DNA of 14,880 bases from Verrucomicrobia bacterium UBA1731 (lineage in GTDB: Bacteria; Verrucomicrobiota; Kiritimatiellia; RFP12; UBA1067): NCBI GenBank assembly GCA_002317575.1, contig DCIH01000062.1, positions 37,922-52,801 of the forward strand, written 5' to 3'. Made by a program: the position numbers and the translations under genes. Below the pieces are notes generated by a model. It was not told where the DNA came from. It saw only the letters and a list, made by a program, of their open reading frames with translations, and did not search any database. This document shows positions 6,280-13,259 of the stretch, one piece after another. The stretch's first letter is position 1. Every line of letters begins with the position of its first letter.

Positions 6280-6303
6280 GTAGGGCGGGCGCGCCGCGCC
6301 CGC
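6280..6303 (+). repeat. GTAG-headed REP-like hairpin, copy 3
   Basis: GTAG (6280-6283), G, then a 7-bp stem GCGGGCG/CGCCCGC around the 5-nt loop CGCCG. Same dimensions as the hairpins at 1709 and 14769 with a different stem. Between two convergent genes it could act as a bidirectional transcription barrier, but there is no U-tract. Confidence 0.65.
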
Positions 6304-6319
6304 CGCAAGTGTCCCCATG

Positions 6320-7735
6320 TCAGATGTCCAAGGCGTTGCGCACGCTTTCCGCGAAGCGGCTCATGGCGAAGTGTTCTGCCACGAACGCCTGCGCGCGTTT
6401 GCCGAGGTTTTGCCGCAACGCAATGTCGCCGTGCAGCCGCTTGAGCGCTTCCGCGGCGGCGGAAACGTCGGGTTCCGCCCAGGTCTTCACGAAGCGGTAG
6501 TTCGGGTTGTCGATCTGCTCGGGCTTCACGTCCACCATCACGTACGGCACCAGAAGCGCCGTCTCCGGCGTGCAGAATTCGCCAGTGCCGGAATAGTCCG
6601 TGGCCACGACCGCCTTGCCGAGCGACATCGCCTCCGCGACGCCAAGCCCGAATCCTTCGCCGCGGTGAAGCGACAGATACGCGTCGCACGCGTTCGTGAG
6701 ACCGTACAGTTCTTTTTGCGGCAGATACTCCGTGACGGCGACGACCTGGTCGCGCACGCCGAGTTCCCGGGCAAGTGCCATGAGCTTCGCGAATGTGCCG
6801 GCGTGCTTTTTCGCGCCCATGACCTTCATCGCGAACATGGTGCGGGGCGCGCCCGCGAACGCCGCCGCGAATGCGCGTAGCGCGCCTTCGGGGTTCTTGC
6901 GGTAGTAGGACGATCCCAGATCGAAGTTGTAGAAGACGACAAAGTCGTCCGCGCCGATGCCGTATTTCGCGCGCATCTCGTCGGCGGGCGGCAACCCGTC
7001 CACCTCAAATCGGAACGGATAGAGGATTTTGGAGACGGTTGGAGGAGGGGTTTTGTTAGTTGTTGGTTGGTGCGGAGCAGAAGGCTGCCCAAGGGGGTGA
7101 CGCCGCTCCGCGACGTCACCATGCTCGTCAATTGCCAAGACATTATCGGGACTGCCACGCCGCGGAGCGGCGTGGCCCCCTTGGATGGCCGCATTATTTT
7201 CTTGTGGGGCTGCGCGTTTTGCATCTCTCGAAAAAATCTTGCGGAACACATCGCGGTTGAAGTCGCTCATGGCGACGATTTGCGCGCCGTCGTCCAATCG
7301 CGGATCGAATTCCAACAGTCCCGACTCGAATTCCCAGAATACGATGCGCGCGCGTTTGACGCCCGGCAGATCCGGGAAGGGGCTGTGGAACATCTCCACA
7401 ATGTGATCGTATTTGAGCGACCGGAAATCCTCGCGCGGCGTCAAAATGGGGGCGACGTCCTCGGCGGCGACCTTGCGCTCGGACGACAGGTCGAAAGTCT
7501 GAAATGGAATGCCAGCCTTCTTCAGATGGAAGCAGAAATCACGTGCTACTTTGGAAATGGAACCCTGTCCGCCAAGCGCCGCCACGACTGTGATGCCGGG
7601 CGCGGGCGTCATCGGGAAACGGCGCGCGTTCTCGAGAAACATGCGTTTCATCCGCCGCGTTTCCAGTTTCCCGGCCAGGAAGTCGCGAATGCCTTTGACG
7701 CCGTAGGTTTTGATCTTTTCAAGAATCGATGACAT
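6320..7735 (-). CDS. GT4-family glycosyltransferase C with an in-frame repeat insertion
   Basis: 471 residues from the ATG at 7735, with signature EGFGLGVAE (E360-x7-E368) in YLSLHRGEGFGLGVAEAM. Paralogue of A and B: GITVVAAL, FQTFDL, VAMSDFN and VVFYNFDLG are shared. Compared with them, about 62 extra residues (near 169-230, bases 7046-7228) separate DVFRKIF from VSKILYPF. The insert is rich in Pro, Ala, Arg and His, contains the 96-bp palindromic element 7089-7184, and keeps the frame. Without it the length would be ~409, like A. The frame is open 29 codons further up, but MSSILEKIKTYGVKGIRDF aligns with A and lies 7 nt after a -10 box, so 7735 is preferred; the mRNA is probably leaderless. 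The insert falls between the N- and C-terminal halves, so the enzyme may stay active. Substrate unknown. Confidence 0.86.
   Translation of the reverse strand: MSSILEKIKTYGVKGIRDFLAGKLETRRMKRMFLENARRFPMTPAPGITVVAALGGQGSISKVARDFCFHLKKAGIPFQTFDLSSERKVAAEDVAPILTPREDFRSLKYDHIVEMFHSPFPDLPGVKRARIVFWEFESGLLEFDPRLDDGAQIVAMSDFNRDVFRKIFSRDAKRAAPQENNAAIQGGHAAPRRGSPDNVLAIDEHGDVAERRHPLGQPSAPHQPTTNKTPPPTVSKILYPFRFEVDGLPPADEMRAKYGIGADDFVVFYNFDLGSSYYRKNPEGALRAFAAAFAGAPRTMFAMKVMGAKKHAGTFAKLMALARELGVRDQVVAVTEYLPQKELYGLTNACDAYLSLHRGEGFGLGVAEAMSLGKAVVATDYSGTGEFCTPETALLVPYVMVDVKPEQIDNPNYRFVKTWAEPDVSAAAEALKRLHGDIALRQNLGKRAQAFVAEHFAMSRFAESVRNALDI
7089..7184 (-). repeat. REP-pair (BIME-like) element inside the coding region
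   Basis: 96 bp (32 codons) with terminal inverted repeats CCAAGGGGGTGACGCCGCTC and CCAAGGGGGCCACGCCGCTC. The arm at 7155-7177 is a perfect hairpin GCCACGCCGC-gga-GCGGCGTGGC; the other arm forms GTGACG/CGTCAC. On the minus strand the spacer ends TTGACGAGCATGGTG, close to TTCACGAACATGGTG in the intergenic copy at 2080-2183. No target duplication is evident. Confidence 0.7.
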
Positions 7736-7742
7736 GTCGCAT

Positions 7743-7751
7743 ATTGTAGCA
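7743..7751 (-). promoter_or_regulatory. Extended -10 promoter for glycosyltransferase C (leaderless)
   Basis: On the minus strand TGC-TACAAT, with TACAAT at 7748-7743, then 7 nt to the ATG at 7735. Transcription would start at or next to the A of ATG. A TTCAACC heptamer (7760-7754) lies just upstream; no good -35. Confidence 0.55.
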
Positions 7752-7766
7752 CGGGCGGTTGAACAA

Positions 7767-7775
7767 TGGTATAAT
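7767..7775 (+). promoter_or_regulatory. Extended -10 promoter for the GT-A-like gene (leaderless)
   Basis: TGG-TATAAT with TATAAT at 7770-7775, then 7 nt to the ATG at 7783. This promoter is divergent from the one at 7743-7751, with 21 bp between the -10 boxes. It rules against the in-frame ATGs at 7765 and 7774, which would lie upstream of or inside the -10. Confidence 0.6.
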
Positions 7776-7782
7776 GCGCAAA

Positions 7783-8700
7783 ATGTTTTCAAAAGGAACT
7801 TGGGTGGGCTTGTCTCGAACATGTGGTTATTGCCGTTGCGCGATTCGGTTCGTGCAGCGTGTCGTGCGTCAACCGTCGTATTTCATGAACGGGGTTCGCT
7901 ACATGCAGTGGGCTTGCCGTGATTTCGCGCGGCGGCGCTGGCCGCGGCCCGACGCGCTCGCGCCGCGGGCGAATCCTTTCAGAAAGCTGTTGGTTGTGCT
8001 GCGTACGTCCGATTTCGTCCAACACTGCAGCTCGTCCCGAGGATTGGAAGAATTCGGAATCAAGGACAAGTTGGACGTGGTGAAGCGCTGCGGGGCGAGT
8101 TTCGTGGTGGCGGCGGAGCGTTTCCGCAGGCAATTTGGCGCGGATGCGTTGCGTATCGTTTTGGTCGAGGACCGTCTCTCCGAAATTGGACGCGCGGTGT
8201 ATTTGCCGGCAGGCCCGTTGAAGGAAGTCGGGTCCGAACCCGGCAATCGCGAGACGTTCCAGCGTCAGGTTGATGTCGCCAGTCAGGCGGACGACGAGAC
8301 GCTGGTGTGCTTTCTGGAGGACGACTACATCCTTGATCCGGACATGTTCTGCGAAGCGTTCGAGCTGTTCAATGCAACATCCATGGCAGGATTCACGCCG
8401 CATTTTCATCCCGGCCTCGTGAACGGCGGGACGAACGTGCGGCTGTTGTCCGTCAACGGCAAATTCTACGCGCATGTGCCGACGACGACTTGCACATTTT
8501 TCATTTCAGCGACGGATGTTCGCAAAAATCTGTCGCGTTTGCGGCGGTATTACGGTTCCGAACTTGGAAACATCAACGAAATCTGGCGGCACAACGTTTG
8601 CTTGGCACCCTGTTGCCGTACGCTGGCCGAGCACATGCATAAATCGGATCTGTCGTATGTTTGGGTGAAATCAAAATTAAATGGCGAGAATTTTAGTTGA
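7783..8700 (+). CDS. Putative GT-A-fold glycosyltransferase
   Basis: 305 residues. The only clear motif is FLEDDYILDPDMF (177-189): an acidic EDD after a hydrophobic strand, as in the metal- and nucleotide-sugar-binding DXD of GT-A enzymes. GNRETF (154-159) sits where such enzymes often contact the donor. The first ~70 residues are basic and cysteine-containing, without a signal peptide, so the protein is likely cytoplasmic and may touch the membrane. The start at 7783 is set by the -10 seven nucleotides upstream. It is followed directly by the GT-C membrane enzyme (TGATG overlap), so the two are cotranscribed. The last ~60 bases are AT-rich like the downstream genes. A non-glycosyltransferase function cannot be excluded; I do not recognise a named family. 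Confidence 0.6.
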   Translation: MFSKGTWVGLSRTCGYCRCAIRFVQRVVRQPSYFMNGVRYMQWACRDFARRRWPRPDALAPRANPFRKLLVVLRTSDFVQHCSSSRGLEEFGIKDKLDVVKRCGASFVVAAERFRRQFGADALRIVLVEDRLSEIGRAVYLPAGPLKEVGSEPGNRETFQRQVDVASQADDETLVCFLEDDYILDPDMFCEAFELFNATSMAGFTPHFHPGLVNGGTNVRLLSVNGKFYAHVPTTTCTFFISATDVRKNLSRLRRYYGSELGNINEIWRHNVCLAPCCRTLAEHMHKSDLSYVWVKSKLNGENFS

Positions 8701-10349
8701 TGATGAGGGCTTTGATTCGGAAACTAGCTATGAAAAAAATACTCTTCATACTGTCTTATGCTTGTGCTTTGACATTCTGCGTGTGGTTGGCATATTATTT
8801 TTTGGGTATGCCATCCATTGGGATTGATGATGCCTACATTTTTTTCTCTTATGCAAAGAACCTTGCTGCGGGGAAGGGGTTTGTCTATGGAAATTGCCCT
8901 GAAGTCGTAGAAGGATGCACGTCTTTTCTTTGGACGCTTATTTGCGCGGCAAGTTGGTGGTTGCATTTAAATCAGTTCGGTGTGTTAGTGGTTGCGTTTG
9001 TCTGTTTGCTGCTGACGCATTTGACATGGTTCAAGTTGTTGCACCGCACTTGTGGGGAGGAGTTGCCTGTCGTTGTCCTTGCTGTGTTTTTGCTTTCGTC
9101 CCCCGCACACCTCTGTTGGATGAGTTTCACATGTATGGATGTGAGTCTGTATGCACTGACCGTTGCATTGTTGGCGCGCGTTATTTTCTTGCCCCGTGAA
9201 AACAGATTGGCAGCATCTGTGCTTTTTGCAGCCGTCCCGCTCGTTCGTCCTGAAATGATGATGTTAGGTCCTGCCGCCCTTGCGCTTTATTTCGTGTCAG
9301 GATTTATATGGAAGGAATGGTCATGTCGCAGGACTCGCGTGTTTCTCTATTTCTTTATCTTTGCCTTGTCGCTCGGTGCCTTGACTGTTTTTCGCATGGC
9401 GTATTTCGGGTATCCGTTCCCTAACACGTTCTATGCTAAGGTTTCGCCTTCGCTTTTTTACAATATTTCCGCTGGGTTTGGTTATCTGGCGCTTTTCATC
9501 TCCTTGGGCGCATCGGCATGTGGGTTGCTCATAGTGTTCACGGGACACTTTCTGCCGAAATGGATTCATGTGCGTTCGCCGATGCTCTTGCTCGTTGCAT
9601 GGTTTCTGATTCTACTTGCTCCGCCCGTTTTGACCGGTGGTGACCACTTTGGTTATTATCGCTTCTATCAGCCCGTTTATCCGCTCATTGGTCTGCTTGT
9701 CGCATACTCGATGGCGTCTGTTTGGCACTCCTTGAAGGACTCACTGCTTGGTTGCTGGAATATAAATCGGCGGGCGTGGCTTGGGGCTGTTTTGATAGGC
9801 GCAATAATCGGAGGTGCCCTGTCGTTTCAGCCGTCATGGCGCACCTATCGGTCGTTTAATGAGATTGATCAGGAGTTTGTCATCGCGGTTGCTGGTATTG
9901 CTGACGGCAAGTCGTTGAACGCAGTTTTCGCGGGGGGGGGGGGGATGCCAACCGTGGGAGTGATTACGGCTGGAGGAATCGGGATGGCTTATAAGGGCAA
10001 GATTGTGGATTTAATGGGGTTGAATAATGTGAGGGTGGCGCATTATAAAGGGGAGCGACGTGGCAAAAAGAATCATGCCGCCTTTGAGCCGGCAGTGTTT
10101 CCCGAACTTGGAGTTGATGTCATGGTGGCTGAATGCGAGTCGCCTCTACTAAAAGGCATGACACTCGATCCGGGCTTTGCCAGTCAGTGGCGTTTTGGGC
10201 GCTTTGAGCGTGCGGGATTGTCAACTCGTGAATTATTGGCAAGTAAGGCTTACGTTGAGATGGCGGGACATAGCGGTATTTCTTTTGTTGATTCGGCTCA
10301 GTGGGATGGTAAGAAGTGGAGTCGGATTGTGGCTGGAGGTGCTCGGTGA
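8700..10349 (+). CDS. GT-C-type membrane glycosyltransferase with a G13 tract
   Basis: 549 residues with many hydrophobic segments (for example 14-35, 95-112, 123-135, 171-203, 214-234, 262-282, 294-312, 327-341, 360-374) and a soluble C-terminus. IDDAYIFFSYAKNLAAGKG (42-60) followed by EVVEGCTSFLW is the first-loop acidic motif of GT-C enzymes such as AftB-like arabinofuranosyltransferases; FGYPFPNTFYAK and GGDHFGYYRFYQPVYPL also fit. GT-C enzymes use polyprenyl-phosphate sugars at the outer face of the inner membrane, so this one probably modifies the exported glycan. ATG 8700 overlaps the upstream stop; ATG 8730 (MKKILFIL) is an alternative. Thirteen Gs (9932-9944) encode Gly412-415. Gain of one G would end the protein after ~431 residues, loss of one after ~420. 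Composition is more AT-rich than the left part of the window. Confidence 0.82.
   Translation: MMRALIRKLAMKKILFILSYACALTFCVWLAYYFLGMPSIGIDDAYIFFSYAKNLAAGKGFVYGNCPEVVEGCTSFLWTLICAASWWLHLNQFGVLVVAFVCLLLTHLTWFKLLHRTCGEELPVVVLAVFLLSSPAHLCWMSFTCMDVSLYALTVALLARVIFLPRENRLAASVLFAAVPLVRPEMMMLGPAALALYFVSGFIWKEWSCRRTRVFLYFFIFALSLGALTVFRMAYFGYPFPNTFYAKVSPSLFYNISAGFGYLALFISLGASACGLLIVFTGHFLPKWIHVRSPMLLLVAWFLILLAPPVLTGGDHFGYYRFYQPVYPLIGLLVAYSMASVWHSLKDSLLGCWNINRRAWLGAVLIGAIIGGALSFQPSWRTYRSFNEIDQEFVIAVAGIADGKSLNAVFAGGGGMPTVGVITAGGIGMAYKGKIVDLMGLNNVRVAHYKGERRGKKNHAAFEPAVFPELGVDVMVAECESPLLKGMTLDPGFASQWRFGRFERAGLSTRELLASKAYVEMAGHSGISFVDSAQWDGKKWSRIVAGGAR
9932..9944 (+). repeat. G13 homopolymer, probable phase-variation tract
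   Basis: Thirteen consecutive Gs inside the GT-C gene, preceded by TTTCGC and followed by ATGCC. The gene is in frame at 13. This is by far the longest homopolymer in the window; other G or C runs reach about 7. Confidence 0.75.
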
Positions 10350-10501
10350 ACGTGAATTCCCTCATCCAATTCGTCCTGCGCGTGTTTCGGTGGATGCACA
10401 TCGACGTGTACGCCCTGTTGAAAGTCCATGCCGAGCGGCGCATGTGGCGGCGTGCTTTCCCGAAAGACGGCAAGCTGGACGAGAAGGGCATTTTGCAATA
10501 G
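10346..10501 (+). CDS. Small ORF resembling the N-terminus of glycosyltransferase B (likely remnant)
   Basis: 51 residues starting at GTG 10346, which overlaps the GT-C stop (GTGA); GGAGG at 10335-10339 is a good ribosome binding site. Its FRWMHIDVYALLKVHAE matches LRRMHVEAYAILKNRVD near the start of glycosyltransferase B, and the two genes share CTGGAGG...GTGAACG at the start and TTCGGYGGATGCAC inside. The rest (RRMWRRAFPKDGKLDEKG) has no evident counterpart. It is richer in GC than the sequence on both sides, so it looks like a leftover 5' end of a resident glycosyltransferase gene, cut off where the AT-richer block begins. A functional small peptide is possible. It ends 41 bp before the convergent GT17 gene; no terminator hairpin is visible in that gap. 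Confidence 0.55.
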   Translation: MNVNSLIQFVLRVFRWMHIDVYALLKVHAERRMWRRAFPKDGKLDEKGILQ

Positions 10502-10542
10502 TATTCGCCATAAATCAACTAAAATTATTTAATGAGCAGACG

Positions 10543-11523
10543 CTATATAGGCAGGATTCTTCTGATTAGATGGATGATTCCGGTTGAAAGGTGCATTTTC
10601 TTGAGCAGTATCTCTGAAATCATGCCCATTTGGAAGATGTAGAATTGGGCAAAGAGCATAATGCGATGCAGGGACGGTGCACGATAAATGAGATGCGAAT
10701 AGCAAGGTTCTCGGCAGACGGGGGGCAGTGAGCTCATGCGGATGATGGGACGCATGACATAGCCGAGGAAGTTGATGTCGCGACCGTTGTAGATTCGTTC
10801 GGCGGTTTCTTTCGCGATTAATTTTCTCTGCGCAGGGGTCTCGACTATTGAGTTCGTCTTAAGGAGTATCGTGTTCAGATCGCCAAGATAACTGAAGTGC
10901 CAGGCTGCGTGCGGGACGAACTTGTCGAAATGAGAAGATCGCAGGTGATTGGGATCGGCTTTTTGTCGATAACAGGGAAGGATGCTGATTTCCCGTTCTG
11001 CGAGCAGGGGACTATCTTTAACGCGTGAACGGAATGTCTTGTACTTGACAATTCGTATGGCAGTTCCAGCTGGTTGTGTTGTCAGGTAGTTGAGGTAGAA
11101 ATTGTAATGATCCATTTCGAGTGCGACGATTTCGCTATCGATTGTCGAGATGGTTTTGCAGAGGATCTTTGGTTTTGGGATTTCGTCAAGGTCGGATACG
11201 ATGATGATGTCGTCGGGTTTGCATTGTGTCAATCCCCGGCAGATGCAATGACGTTGCCAATTTTCAAGAGTCCAGTCATCGCTGCGACTGTTGATGTAGT
11301 GCTCCTCTGGAGATGGAAAATCGTCAACGGCAATGTAGATGATCTTCTCCTTGAACCTCGAAAACCGTGCTTCGTTTTCCTTGAAGTTCAGTCTCTTGGG
11401 CACTCCTCGATGCGTTTTAGTGGCCTCGACGATCACAAACCTGTCGACCACGTCATCAAGCGTGGCCAGCCGGATCTCCAGAAGGTCAAGTTCGTTGTAG
11501 AATGTAAAACAGTCGTAGACCAT
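10543..11523 (-). CDS. GT17-family glycosyltransferase
   Basis: 326 residues. MVYDCFTFYNELDLLEIRL at the start, VVDRFVIVEATKTHRG (25-40), KPDDIIIVSDLDEIPKP (102-118) and AAWHFSYLG (206-214) are the successive conserved blocks of GT17, the family of beta-1,4-mannosyl-glycoprotein N-acetylglucosaminyltransferase. DLDE (111-114) is the likely metal/donor-binding site. Bacterial members are found in polysaccharide loci; donor and acceptor are not predictable. The C-terminus is hydrophobic and basic (HRIMLFAQFYIFQMGMISEIL), suggesting membrane contact. Last gene of a four-gene minus-strand operon: its ATG follows the stop of the GT2 gene by 12 nt with no clear Shine-Dalgarno, so translation is probably coupled. 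Confidence 0.9.
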   Translation of the reverse strand: MVYDCFTFYNELDLLEIRLATLDDVVDRFVIVEATKTHRGVPKRLNFKENEARFSRFKEKIIYIAVDDFPSPEEHYINSRSDDWTLENWQRHCICRGLTQCKPDDIIIVSDLDEIPKPKILCKTISTIDSEIVALEMDHYNFYLNYLTTQPAGTAIRIVKYKTFRSRVKDSPLLAEREISILPCYRQKADPNHLRSSHFDKFVPHAAWHFSYLGDLNTILLKTNSIVETPAQRKLIAKETAERIYNGRDINFLGYVMRPIIRMSSLPPVCREPCYSHLIYRAPSLHRIMLFAQFYIFQMGMISEILLKKMHLSTGIIHLIRRILPI

Positions 11524-11535
11524 GTCGTGATTTCG

Positions 11536-12591
11536 TTAGAAGACCGTCGGGAGCGTTTTCCAATTCGCGCCAATGTATTCCATCATCTTGCCGCGCATTT
11601 CGAGGTAGTAGTACTTCATGCTTGGCCTGACGAGAATCTTCGATAGAATCTCGCGGTCGGATGTTTTTCGGGCATCTTGAATCTTTTTGCGCCAGATCCG
11701 AATCGCCTTTCGCTTCCCACATGTCTGGCGGATTGCTTGAACATAGACGTTTGCGTTTTGCCATTGACGGCCGAGAAGGTATCGGATGAACAGGAGCCCG
11801 TGATAACAGAAGAATCCGGGCATGATGGCGAAAATGCCCCACCAACTTAAGGTTGTGAAATAGGAAAACAGGACATTTGAAAGCGATTTGGCAGAATTGG
11901 CCGTTGCGTTGAGCTTCCGAACGGTTTGGCTGTAGAGGTGGTCGATTGGTTTCGTGTTTATGTAATGAACCTCGTAGCCGCTCATCCAGGTGCGGTAGCA
12001 GAAGTCCGTTTCCTCTCCATTGTTGAAAAAGTGGGAATGAAACATTGGGCCGGTTATGGTGGAGAGAATGTCGCGCTTGAAGAGCAGGCAAGCGCCTTTT
12101 GCTGCGTATACGGGTCCTGACTCCGTCGTGCAACCGTGCGTTGGACGGCTGAAGTATCTTCCGAGGAGTCCTCCAGCGCCCGTCAGTAGAAATCCGCATG
12201 AATCCAATGTGTTTCCCAGAAGCGGAAGGTTCATCGTCCCTTGTACGATGCCAACCTTTGGATGTTCCTCCAGATATTTGATCAAGAAAGAGAAGGGCTC
12301 CTCGTGAATGATCGTGTCGTTGTTTAGGAGGAGAATGTTTTTTCGTGTGCAATACATCAGCCCGAGGTTGTTTCCCCCGGCGAATCCGAGGTTTCGCATC
12401 GCACTGATGTAGCGAACGTTTGAAAATCTCTGCGCGATTTGCCTGGTCGAATTCTCGTTTGCATTGTCAACGACGATGATCTCGGGCATGTCGCCGCAGG
12501 CGTGCTGAATTGAGCCGAGACAGTTTGCCAACAGTTCATCACCATGCCAGGTGACAATTAGGATTGAGAGATCGTGAAGATTTTTGGGCAT
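11536..12591 (-). CDS. GT2-family glycosyltransferase (rhamnosyltransferase-like)
   Basis: 351 residues, GT-A fold. LSILIVTWHGDELLANCLGS (8-27), EIIVVDNANENST (37-49), NLGFAGGNN (67-75) and ILLLNNDTII (86-95, the DXD-equivalent) are standard for the WbbL/RfbF-like branch of GT2. NNGEETDFCYR (190-200) carries the acidic catalytic-base region. A hydrophobic stretch (249-273) in the C-terminal part is a probable membrane anchor. The frame is open 26 codons further upstream inside the preceding gene; Met at 12591 is chosen because the conserved fold begins right after it. It lies 17 nt after the methyltransferase stop. Likely adds a deoxyhexose or similar sugar to the lipid-linked glycan, but the sugar is inferred only from family resemblance. 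Confidence 0.88.
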   Translation of the reverse strand: MPKNLHDLSILIVTWHGDELLANCLGSIQHACGDMPEIIVVDNANENSTRQIAQRFSNVRYISAMRNLGFAGGNNLGLMYCTRKNILLLNNDTIIHEEPFSFLIKYLEEHPKVGIVQGTMNLPLLGNTLDSCGFLLTGAGGLLGRYFSRPTHGCTTESGPVYAAKGACLLFKRDILSTITGPMFHSHFFNNGEETDFCYRTWMSGYEVHYINTKPIDHLYSQTVRKLNATANSAKSLSNVLFSYFTTLSWWGIFAIMPGFFCYHGLLFIRYLLGRQWQNANVYVQAIRQTCGKRKAIRIWRKKIQDARKTSDREILSKILVRPSMKYYYLEMRGKMMEYIGANWKTLPTVF

Positions 12592-12608
12592 GATGATGTT
12601 CTCGTCAT

Positions 12609-13259
12609 CTATTGATTTTGCGGTTGTTCGCAGGCAATCGAGGCGCGGATGCCGAATTGGTAAGTACATAGGTTGCCCAGGAATAATTCCAGAATGCGGA
12701 TAACGAGCAGTTTGATGGGGCTAATGTCTTTTGTAAATGAGATCGGTTCGTAGATCTCGACGTTCCACCCGCACTTTGTTGCCATCGCCGAAAAACTCTT
12801 CGGGGTAAAGAAGTGGAGGTGTGTGTAGTCAAGGATTCCAGCGTCTGCATATTGGAAGTCCTTGTTTACGATCAGATTGTAGAGCACTTCGATGTTGCGG
12901 ACATTGGGTAGGGATGCGATCAGTTTTCCTCCTGCTTTGAGTTTAGTTTTAACATCCAACAGGAACGCCATCGGATCGGCCATGTGCTCGATGACATCGT
13001 TGCAGACGATTAGGTCGAAATATTCGTCGGGAATTTGATTGGCAACATCTTCGTAGCGGCCTTGGATGATATTGCGTTCGCGGGCAATGGACTGATGGGC
13101 CGCCTGGATAGAGGGTTCGACACCTATATATTCGCTTTTCGGGAAGTTTAGCGAGAAGTTCCCTGCCCCGCAGCCGATGTCAAGGATTCGAATTGGGGTG
13201 TGGTCGATGAAACGAAGCATGTCCGTTCGCGTAGCGGAGTAATAGGCGGAGGATTTCAT
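12609..13259 (-). CDS. Class I SAM-dependent methyltransferase
   Basis: 216 residues, a single Rossmann domain of the Methyltransf_11/23 type. ILDIGCGAGNF (25-35) is the SAM-binding motif I, EYIGVEPS has the acidic residue for the ribose (E48), and FDLIVCNDVIEHM with the later GILDYTHLHFFTPKSF is typical of small methyltransferases in glycan loci. Probably methylates a sugar or a terminal residue of the glycan; the target cannot be read from sequence. The ATG overlaps the flippase stop as ATGA, so the two are translationally coupled. AT-rich relative to the left part of the window. Confidence 0.88.
   Translation of the reverse strand: MKSSAYYSATRTDMLRFIDHTPIRILDIGCGAGNFSLNFPKSEYIGVEPSIQAAHQSIARERNIIQGRYEDVANQIPDEYFDLIVCNDVIEHMADPMAFLLDVKTKLKAGGKLIASLPNVRNIEVLYNLIVNKDFQYADAGILDYTHLHFFTPKSFSAMATKCGWNVEIYEPISFTKDISPIKLLVIRILELFLGNLCTYQFGIRASIACEQPQNQ

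Noticed and set aside
6280..6304. Rho-independent terminator between convergent genes
   Set aside because: A strong GC hairpin but no U-tract on either strand; better explained as a GTAG-headed REP-like hairpin, though it may still affect transcription.
7089..7184. Insertion sequence or transposon
   Set aside because: No transposase and only 96 bp; ends and hairpins fit a REP-pair or other non-autonomous palindromic element.
10502..10542. Terminator in the gap between convergent genes
   Set aside because: AT-rich with only a weak AAATTATTT palindrome; no GC stem.
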